DNA of 6,994 nucleotides from CAYYWW01 sp964475515 (GTDB lineage: Archaea > Aenigmatarchaeota > Aenigmatarchaeia > QMZP01): the NCBI GenBank assembly GCA_964475515.1, contig CAYYWW010000037.1:1-6994 (forward strand), in the 5' to 3' direction. Both the position numbers and the translations under genes were made by a program. Shown here piece by piece: positions 1 to 6,500 of the stretch. Within the stretch, counting starts at the first letter, position 1. Each line of letters opens with the position of its first letter. The notes under the pieces were generated by a model. It was not told the DNA's origin. It made no database searches and saw only the letters and a program-made list of their open reading frames with translations.

Positions 1-366
1 GTGTTCCTACATTCCAAATTAAAAGAAATGCTGGAAATTTATGGTGTCAATAAAGGTTTAGTTTTTTATATCACAAGGAGTGAAAAATACAACAAAAGGA
101 CAAATCGGCAAATAATCAAGAATGCAGCTAGAAAAGCAGGAATAGAAAAGAAACTAACCCCTCACACACCGCGGCGTTCTTTTGCGGCACACTTACTTGA
201 AGCTGAAGCAGACATAAGATATATTCAGCAATTACTTGGTCACAAAAGTTTGAGAACCACTCAGATATACACGCATGTAGCGAATAAAAATATTAAAAAA
301 TTGCCAACTTGCTTTGACTCTAAAATTCAACAAACTTTAATTTCAATAAACAAGTTATATTTATGA
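1..366 (+). CDS. Xer-type tyrosine recombinase/integrase, C-terminal catalytic part (5' end cut by window)
   Basis: This is the C-terminal part of a tyrosine site-specific recombinase, the family that cuts and rejoins DNA through a covalent phosphotyrosine link (XerC/D, archaeal XerA, phage-type integrases). Counting from base 1, the visible catalytic residues are the HxxR box (His55, Arg58, within LTPHTPRRSFAAHLL), His81 in LLGHKSLRTTQ, and nucleophile Tyr90 in IYTHV. Their order and spacing match Xer proteins. The residue after the HxxR Arg is Arg59, where Xer proteins usually have His. The first catalytic Arg, the beta-hairpin Lys region and the N-terminal SAM-like DNA-binding domain are absent because they lie upstream of the window. 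The GTG at base 1 is therefore probably an internal Val codon. About 30 residues follow the Tyr, a somewhat long tail. The stop overlaps the dph6 start by 4 nt. It may be a chromosomal XerA or an integrase from a mobile element; the window cannot decide which. Confidence 0.88.
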   Translation: MFLHSKLKEMLEIYGVNKGLVFYITRSEKYNKRTNRQIIKNAARKAGIEKKLTPHTPRRSFAAHLLEAEADIRYIQQLLGHKSLRTTQIYTHVANKNIKKLPTCFDSKIQQTLISINKLYL

Positions 367-1043
367 AATTAGCTGTATTGTTTTCCGGTGGCAAGGATTC
401 TACATATGCCTTGTTTAAAGCTATGCAGAAAGAAGAAGTTGCGTGTTTGATCAGTATTGTTTCGAAGAACAAGGAAAGTTACATGTTTCATACTCCAAAC
501 ATAAATATCACGAAACTTCAGGCAGAAGCAATAGGAATACCATTAATTCAAAAAGTTACAGAAGGTGTAAAAGAAGAAGAGCTTAAAGATCTGAAGCGAG
601 CAATTGAAGAAGCGAAAAAATCATTCAACATAGAAGGTGTGGTTACCGGCGCTGTTGAATCGGTTTACCAGGCAGAAAGAATTCAAAGGATATGCAATGA
701 TCTTGATCTTTGGTGTTTTAATCCACTTTGGTTGAGAGATCAGGAGGAATTACTCAGAGATATAATTAAGGCCGGGTTCAAAGTAATAATTTCGGGGGTT
801 TTTGCTTATCCCATGGGAAAAAACTGGCTTGGGAAAGAAATAGATAAGAAAATAATAAATGAGTTGGTTAAACTAAAGGAAAAGTATGAGATAAGCCCCT
901 CTGGAGAAGGAGGAGAAATAGAAACTACTGTGTTGGATGCACCGTTTTTTAAAAAGAAAATCGAGATTTTGGATTATAAAATAGAGACAGAAGAAAATTC
1001 GGGTGTTTTCATAATAAAAAAAGCAAGGCTGGTGAAAAAATGA
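363..1043 (+). CDS. dph6: Diphthine-ammonia ligase (Dph6, DUF71/COG2102 PP-loop ATPase)
   Basis: Dph6 catalyses the last step of diphthamide synthesis: ATP-dependent amidation of diphthine on a conserved His of elongation factor 2, in the cytoplasm. The 226-residue length is typical of stand-alone archaeal members. The PP-loop SGGKDS lies at residues 8-13 right after the first beta strand. The family core GAVESVYQAERIQ (96-108), followed by NPLW (120-123), fits the DUF71 fold. The C-terminal signature GEGGEIET with VLDAP (181-194) is the conserved Glu-rich motif of the Dph6 branch. The ATG at 363 gives the expected N-terminus with the PP-loop starting at residue 8. I see no Shine-Dalgarno sequence before it, so translation probably couples to the overlapping recombinase stop (ATGA). 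The next gene, a glutamine amidotransferase, overlaps by ATGA too. The family also has a B12-salvage branch, but the GEGGE motif favours Dph6. Confidence 0.9.
   Translation: MKLAVLFSGGKDSTYALFKAMQKEEVACLISIVSKNKESYMFHTPNINITKLQAEAIGIPLIQKVTEGVKEEELKDLKRAIEEAKKSFNIEGVVTGAVESVYQAERIQRICNDLDLWCFNPLWLRDQEELLRDIIKAGFKVIISGVFAYPMGKNWLGKEIDKKIINELVKLKEKYEISPSGEGGEIETTVLDAPFFKKKIEILDYKIETEENSGVFIIKKARLVKK
1031..1035 (+). promoter_or_regulatory. Ribosome-binding site of the amidotransferase gene
   Basis: The sequence ggtga sits 4 nt before the ATG at 1040, inside the last codons of dph6. It matches the archaeal anti-Shine-Dalgarno complement and supports this start, although the gene overlaps dph6 by 4 nt. 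Confidence 0.6.
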
Positions 1044-1600
1044 TATTGATTGTGGATATGAATCACAAGAGGAATTCATTGGGTTTCTACGAGTTTGTTA
1101 TGCCAATTGTTTCTATTGTGAGTTCTGCAGAGAAATGTAAAATACTGCATTATCTCGATGTGGATGAAAATGACATAAAAAACTGCAACGGTGTGATTCT
1201 TTCTGGTACACCGTTGAAAGATAATGAATTTACAAAAAACGTAGAAAAATTCGAATGGTTAAAAGAATGTGAAAAACCAGTACTGGGAATATGCGCTGGG
1301 ATGCAGATTATAGGGCTTGTTTTTGGCTCTACTTTAAAAAAATGCAAAGAGATTGGAATGGTGGAAATAGAAACAGTTAGAAAAAATCCGTTGTTCTCCT
1401 CAAAATTCAAGGCATACACGCTACACAATTACACGGTAGAACCTTCAAAAGAATTTGAAATAATAGCGAAATCGGATAAATGTGTCCAGGGAATAAAGCA
1501 CAGGAAAAAGGAAATCTATGGCCTTTTGTTTCATCCAGAAGTTAGAAACAAAGAAATAATCAAACAATTTATTGCCAACCAGACAAAAAACACGACATAA
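1040..1600 (+). CDS. Class I glutamine amidotransferase, GuaA glutaminase-subunit-like
   Basis: This is a triad-type glutaminase domain that hydrolyses glutamine and would hand ammonia to a partner enzyme. The nucleophile elbow GICAGMQ contains Cys85, and LFHPEVRN holds the other triad residues His165 and Glu167. The length of 186 residues fits a stand-alone amidotransferase subunit such as archaeal GuaA glutaminase. The oxyanion segment reads ILSGTPLKDNE (53-63), not the GGP form usual in GuaA. The region where GuaA has a conserved SHxD motif reads YTLHNYTV (126-133), so this is a divergent relative and may not serve GMP synthase. No synthetase domain is fused or visible nearby. The upstream neighbour is dph6, which uses ammonia and overlaps by 4 nt, making Dph6 a plausible partner (inference). 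The stop is TAA, 3 nt from the stop of the convergent permease gene. The glutaminase call is firm; its partner is open. Confidence 0.85.
   Translation: MILIVDMNHKRNSLGFYEFVMPIVSIVSSAEKCKILHYLDVDENDIKNCNGVILSGTPLKDNEFTKNVEKFEWLKECEKPVLGICAGMQIIGLVFGSTLKKCKEIGMVEIETVRKNPLFSSKFKAYTLHNYTVEPSKEFEIIAKSDKCVQGIKHRKKEIYGLLFHPEVRNKEIIKQFIANQTKNTT
1585..1590 (-). terminator. Possible T-tract terminator of the propeller-ABC operon
   Basis: Six A on the + strand read as six T on the - strand, starting 14 nt beyond the permease stop and inside the 3' end of the amidotransferase gene. Archaeal transcription can end at short T-tracts without a hairpin. I saw no stem-loop. The call rests on position and composition only. 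Confidence 0.35.
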
Positions 1601-1603
1601 GAG

Positions 1604-2545
1604 CTAATATATCTCCTTTTTTTCAAATTTGAGTATTCCAGTAACCAAAAGAAATACAGCTAAACCTAGCCATATACTTAAAGAAACAAGCGGTGTATTG
1701 TACTTCTTGAGTTCTAATGATGATGGCATTGCACCCAAATCAGGGTCAAATACCATTTCAGGATCAGTTGCCTCATATACGCCTGTAAATTGCCCTAAGA
1801 TCCCTTGTATGGGAGGCATTATTTTAACTCCTGATTGTTCTAAAAAGAAAACATAAGAATTACCTAACTGATAATTCACGTCAAAATAATTCATACCGTA
1901 TTTATCATACACACCAAGAGGAACAGTCCACCCTCTAATAATGCTAAAACCAAAATATATAAGAATGGTAAGCGCAACAAGAACCATGACTACTTTCACT
2001 CTATTTCTAGATAGAACGGATAATGTAGCTGAAATCGCCCCGAAAACAAATGTTACAAATAAGGAATATAGATACAGCGAAGGGACCATATTTAACATCG
2101 ATGTAAGTGCTGAAGGATCGAGATCGAGCAAATTAAAAGTCAGAAGAGGAGCTAATAAGAATGCTATCAGTTCCAATATCATCGTACTTACAAGAAAAGC
2201 AAAAAATTTGCCAATAATTATTTCGTATCTTCTAATGGGCTTACTGGCCAAAAGAAGTAGCGTTCCATCCTGCTCTTCTTTTGAAATGAAGCTCCCGCAA
2301 GTCATTGCTGCTAACAAAACAAGAGGTATACCAGCTATCCAAATAAAAGACATGATTATGAAGATTCCATTCATCATCTGGATCTGCATAGGAAGTGTCA
2401 TGACTTTAAAATTAAACACTGCTTCCCTTTGCGACACATTCGCAAATATGAACACCGGTATTAAACTGATTATAAGAAAAACAAGACTTCTCTTAATGCT
2501 AAAAAGATCCTTCAGCGTCTTTAACATTACGATATGAAATCTCAT
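1604..2545 (-). CDS. ABC-2 type transporter permease (NosY/GldF-like), six TM helices
   Basis: This is an integral membrane subunit of an ABC-2 type transporter, probably working as a homodimer with the ATPase encoded just upstream. Hydrophobic stretches at about residues 20-36, 59-82, 113-138, 154-178, 185-204 and 286-306 give six helices with both termini inside. After helix 2 comes GSFISKEEQDGT...SKPIRRYEIIIGKF (84-114), the cytoplasmic coupling segment shared by ABC-2 permeases such as NosY, in which a Glu- and Gly-Thr-containing element is followed by a P-x-R motif. The segment between helices 5 and 6 (about 205-285) is long, polar and acidic, and should face outwards. It is a plausible docking surface for the operon's propeller protein (inference). 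The ATG at 2545 overlaps the ATPase stop (ATGA) and has a good ribosome-binding site. The substrate cannot be read from sequence. Confidence 0.88.
   Translation of the reverse strand: MRFHIVMLKTLKDLFSIKRSLVFLIISLIPVFIFANVSQREAVFNFKVMTLPMQIQMMNGIFIIMSFIWIAGIPLVLLAAMTCGSFISKEEQDGTLLLLASKPIRRYEIIIGKFFAFLVSTMILELIAFLLAPLLTFNLLDLDPSALTSMLNMVPSLYLYSLFVTFVFGAISATLSVLSRNRVKVVMVLVALTILIYFGFSIIRGWTVPLGVYDKYGMNYFDVNYQLGNSYVFFLEQSGVKIMPPIQGILGQFTGVYEATDPEMVFDPDLGAMPSSLELKKYNTPLVSLSIWLGLAVFLLVTGILKFEKKEIY
1617..1623 (+). terminator. Possible T-tract terminator of the recombinase-dph6-amidotransferase genes
   Basis: Seven consecutive T on the + strand begin 17 nt after the amidotransferase TAA. They lie inside the 3' end of the convergent permease gene, opposite the Lys-Lys-Glu codons. 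The position suits an archaeal T-rich terminator. No hairpin is seen. Confidence 0.4.
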
Positions 2546-3561
2546 ATTTTCTCCTCTGCCTCCTTTTCATGCTTTCTTTTAAATAATTTCGAAAGTACAG
2601 GTTCTTTCTTCATTTCTATATTTTCCCTCTTTTCTCCTTTACCGACAAGTTTCATGAAAACTGTTTCTAAATCTGATGTTTCCATTGTGAAGGACTCTAA
2701 TGTTGTGTCGCTTTCCAAGATAATTTTCGTAACATTTTTCTTGAATTCTTTCTCATCTCCCTTTGCTATAATATGTATAACATCCTTATCGTCAATCCAC
2801 GCATGCTTAACCAGATCGTGAGATTTTAATTTATTCAATACCTCTCTATTTTTGCTGGTCTTCAGAAGATAGACCTTTCCTGAAAACTTTTTCTCAAGTG
2901 TTTGTATGTCAGATTCTGCAACAATTTGGCCGTGATTGAGTATAGTTACAAAATCAACCATCTTTTCTAACTCCGACAGTATATGTGATGATATAAACAC
3001 GGTTATTCCTTCTTTCTTACACAATTCTTTTAATTTTCTTATAATTGTTATTCTCCCTTCCGGATCGAGGTTTGCAGTAGGTTCGTCTAGAATTAAAAGC
3101 TCTGGTTCGTGTATCATCGACTGTGCAAGGCTTAACCTCTGCTTCATTCCAGCACTAAACCCTTTTATTTTTTTATATGCAAACTTTTTCAGCTCAAAAA
3201 AATTAAGTAATTCTAACGATCTACTCTCGCTTGTTTTCCTGTCCATTCCTGATACTCTTCCAACATAAACAAGATAGTCAAAAGCTGTCATATCTTCATA
3301 AAAATGTGGATGCTCAGGAGAGTAGCCAAATATCTTTCGGGATTCTAAAGAACCTATTTTCTCTCCTTTTATAAATCCTGTACCGCTTGTTGGTCTCAAT
3401 GCTCCTATCAGCATTTTCATTGTTGTGGTTTTACCAGCTCCATTTGGACCTATAAATCCATGTATAGTTCCTTGTTCAACTTTAAGATCGATGTGATCAA
3501 CTGCTGTGAAATCTCCAAATTTTTTTGTTAGACCCTTTGTCTCAATCATTAATTCGTTCAA
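2542..3561 (-). CDS. ABC transporter ATP-binding protein (CcmA/DrrA/NosF class)
   Basis: This is the cytoplasmic ATPase that would drive the permease encoded next. Walker A is GPNGAGKTT (38-46). The Q-loop region reads GYSPEHP (79-85), with Glu83 where many ABC proteins have Gln. The signature is FSAGMKQR (135-142), a variant of LSGGQ common in ABC-2 exporters. Walker B is LLILDEP (155-161), with catalytic Glu160, and the switch His193 lies in ISSHIL. Residues 225-308 form the usual C-terminal regulatory-type region, ending in the DLETVFMKLVG motif found in this class. A Lys/Glu-rich tail follows (310-339). The start is a TTG at 3561: a gaggtga site lies 6 nt upstream of it, whereas the in-frame ATG at 3549 is 18 nt from that site. 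The TTG overlaps the propeller gene's stop by 4 nt (TTGA). The ATPase call is secure; the substrate is unknown. Confidence 0.93.
   Translation of the reverse strand: MNELMIETKGLTKKFGDFTAVDHIDLKVEQGTIHGFIGPNGAGKTTTMKMLIGALRPTSGTGFIKGEKIGSLESRKIFGYSPEHPHFYEDMTAFDYLVYVGRVSGMDRKTSESRSLELLNFFELKKFAYKKIKGFSAGMKQRLSLAQSMIHEPELLILDEPTANLDPEGRITIIRKLKELCKKEGITVFISSHILSELEKMVDFVTILNHGQIVAESDIQTLEKKFSGKVYLLKTSKNREVLNKLKSHDLVKHAWIDDKDVIHIIAKGDEKEFKKNVTKIILESDTTLESFTMETSDLETVFMKLVGKGEKRENIEMKKEPVLSKLFKRKHEKEAEEKI
2551..2556 (-). promoter_or_regulatory. Ribosome-binding site of the permease gene
   Basis: On the - strand this reads gaggag, 5 nt before the ATG at 2545, and lies inside the last codons of the ATPase gene. 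It fixes the permease start and shows that the overlap does not rely only on translational coupling. Confidence 0.6.
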
Positions 3562-6500
3562 ATTAACTCACCTCTTGATATTTTCTTCTTCTTAATCTCG
3601 AGCATGTGTGGTGTGAATATCAACATTAAAAGGATTATGACTATCACTAAAGCTATAGCAAATTCTTTCGACTCTTTTACAATATTTACAGTAACAGTTC
3701 CATAAACGCCTTTTCCATACGGATCAAAAGAATACACTGTGATAGTGTGATTACCTTTCAAGAGATCAAGACTAACTTTTGTATCATCTGTTCTCAGAAC
3801 TTTTTTATTATCCATCATTATTACATTGGTAAACTCTGTTTCATTTCTTTTCCATTCAAGATCTATTGGTGCGTGAAGGGTTTCTCCAACCTTTGGTTTA
3901 ATTATTGAAAGGTCGTTTCCAATCTCAAGAAAATATATACCATGATTCTGCCCGACAACACCAACACTATCACCTGCTTTTATTATGTCATTTCCTATTA
4001 TCTTGAAATCTGATATTATTTTTCCATTCAGAACATCGAGAACCACAAATTTCATTTCCTTTTTATTACCTTCTCCGAACATGGTAATACATCCGATCTC
4101 TTTAACGCCATCATTGTTTATATCCGAAATTGACCTTACAGATACAGCAGGTGCCCATCTCTTTGGTTGGTTTCTCATTTTATCTATAGCTTCTAAAGTA
4201 ATTGATTTTATCAGGGTGTTATTTTTCACATTGTAGACAAGAACCTCGGCACCCGGCTGCCATGATAAGCTTCTAACAAGAACCAGATCCGGGATTCCGT
4301 CACCATCTATATCATCTATAGGGTATGCAGGCATAAAGCTATAGTAACCAAATGCGCTTTCAAGAGCCCACGTATCTTCTAAGTCTCTATAAACCCATAT
4401 AACACCTTTATTTCCTATAACCTTTACTATAGGTCTTCCCCCTGATCTATAATAAACTATAGAATCTTTGCTTCCATCCCCATCTAAATCAGCAATACTT
4501 GGTAGTAGGTTTGTTTCTCCTTCTCTTTCTGCTTCGAGAATAGTTACTCCGGTTTTTCCTGAAATTACAACATATTTTGAAGGTCCATCTTCAGCCCATA
4601 TTTGTGTTAGTATGTCTTTATATCCATCACCATTTACATCATCTATTATTTTTGTATGCTCTTTATCTATTCCTCTTTCTGTAGTTACTCTTTTAGCTAC
4701 ATAGTAGTCTAATTCGGATCCTGTTACATTGCTTAAAAGAATTGTCATTCCGTCCCAGTCTATTAAGACTAGGTCATCCTGCCCGTCGCCATTTAAGTCG
4801 CCCAAACTCTTGAATCTGTTTCTGTCATGTTTTGTCCAATTTTTTCTTTTCCAATCTATATTTTCTGGCCTCTCACCTGTGTACGGATCCTCATATCTCC
4901 AATTGTCACTTGTTCTGTTCCAGATTATTGAACCAGAAACAGGGTCTATTATAAACAAATCATCCCACAAACTTACAAGAAGTTCAGGCACGCCGTCACC
5001 GTTTTTGTCATTTATGACATCAATAGCATATATTCTCTTTCTTATTCTAAGGTCCCGTTCTCTTTCCAAATACTCACTATACCTCATCTTTAATTCTTCT
5101 TGGAATCCTTGTTTGTCCTCAGGAGATAATTTATCTAATACTTCTTCCGTAATTCCCCATTCGCTAAGAATCTTCATTTTTACGGACGTGGGTAGATCTT
5201 GATAAAATTCATCCCACTTTCCGTAATACGTTTTATTGGTAACGGACTGGTTCATTAAGATATTCCCGTTCTTTCCAGAAAATATGAGAATCCTAGAGCT
5301 GACACCGAATTCATCTCCATAGTCTCTATCACCTGGTTTTTGTATGTACGCTATTATATCAGATTTCCCATCTTTGTTCAAGTCAGGAACTATTTGAACC
5401 TCTTTCAAACCGCCTGTTTCCATAAATGTTTCGTATGGGAGTTCAAAGGACCATGTTATATTTTTTGTAGAACCGTCTATCACCAAAAGCATTCTTGATC
5501 CACCTTCATCTAAAAAATTACTACTGTCAAAGTTATCCTTTGATTTGACAAGCAAGTCTAAGGTATTATCTCCTGTTAAATCACTTTCTTTTATTATTAA
5601 ATTCTTAATTCTCGGGTAGTTCCAAATAACTTTTCCCGATATATCAATAAGCATCAAATCTCCATAATCAGAAACCATAATAAACCTATTTTCACTTAAT
5701 TCCTTTACAAGATACTTGTTTATTCTAAAAGACTCTGTAGTGGAATTAACATCAACAAAAGACTGTTCTGACCCTTTCTCAATGTTAAGTAAGATTATTC
5801 TCTCCTTGTTTCTTTGCTTTCCCAAAGGAATAAGTAAACATGTTTTTCTCTTGAGACCCACTGTTTCTTTTATATCTATAATTTCGGGTCTTTTGGCTCG
5901 CTCTAAGTTAATATTCCTGTTTTCCCAAATAGTGTCTCCGTTGACAGAATTTAAAAGATAAATCTTCTGGGTTTTTTCTTTGTACTGTTTTCCTGTGAGT
6001 CTAAGTCCAGGGAAAACCATTACAACTATATCTCTATTTCCATCGCCATTCGTATCTTTTACATCCTTCAAACGTATATTAAAAAAGTTCTGGTCAATAT
6101 AAGACGTGGGGACTAGAAAATCTCCATAATAATCGAAAAGGTACATATCCACATATTCTATAACTCTTTTTTTCCACTGAGTTTCTTTGCTTTCTAAGTC
6201 AATTAATTGGACAAAACCATCTTCAGTGCTTACAGCTATCTTTTCTTTATCGTTAATTTTAATTGGAACTATATCCCATACAGACCTATCAACAAACCCT
6301 ATTGAGGTATTTGTGCTAGGATTTATAACATTATATTTTTCGCTTATTTTTCTGCTCCAAATGAGCTTTCCGCTTTTTCCGCTTATAATGTATAGATAAC
6401 CGTCTTGACTTCCAACAGAAATGTCTTGGATGTTGTCATTATCGAGATCGTCTAAAATTGCAACATCCCAGAGATTGTCATTACCCTTAAATTCCCATAG

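Noticed and set aside
1..3. GTG at base 1 as the recombinase start codon
   Set aside because: The protein would lack the first catalytic Arg and the N-terminal domain, and VFLHSKLKEML looks like an internal strand and helix of the catalytic domain. The window edge explains the truncation better.
325..362. A TATA-like AT-rich stretch as a promoter for dph6
   Set aside because: The whole region is AT-rich, the box-like ttatattta touches the start codon, and no clear BRE precedes it. Overlap with the upstream gene suggests co-transcription instead.
873..1428. Two minus-strand open frames (873-1079 and 1150-1428)
   Set aside because: They lie antisense to dph6 and the amidotransferase, have Phe/Ser-rich compositions typical of complements of Lys/Glu-rich genes, and show no motifs.
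1941..2537. A 198-codon open frame on the + strand
   Set aside because: It runs antisense to the permease gene, which has clear membrane helices and ABC-2 motifs. The open frame's product shows no domain and no upstream start signal.
4729..5202. A 157-codon Ser-rich open frame on the + strand
   Set aside because: It is antisense to the propeller repeats. Its Ser/Pro-rich product is what the complement of Asp/Gly-rich codons yields.
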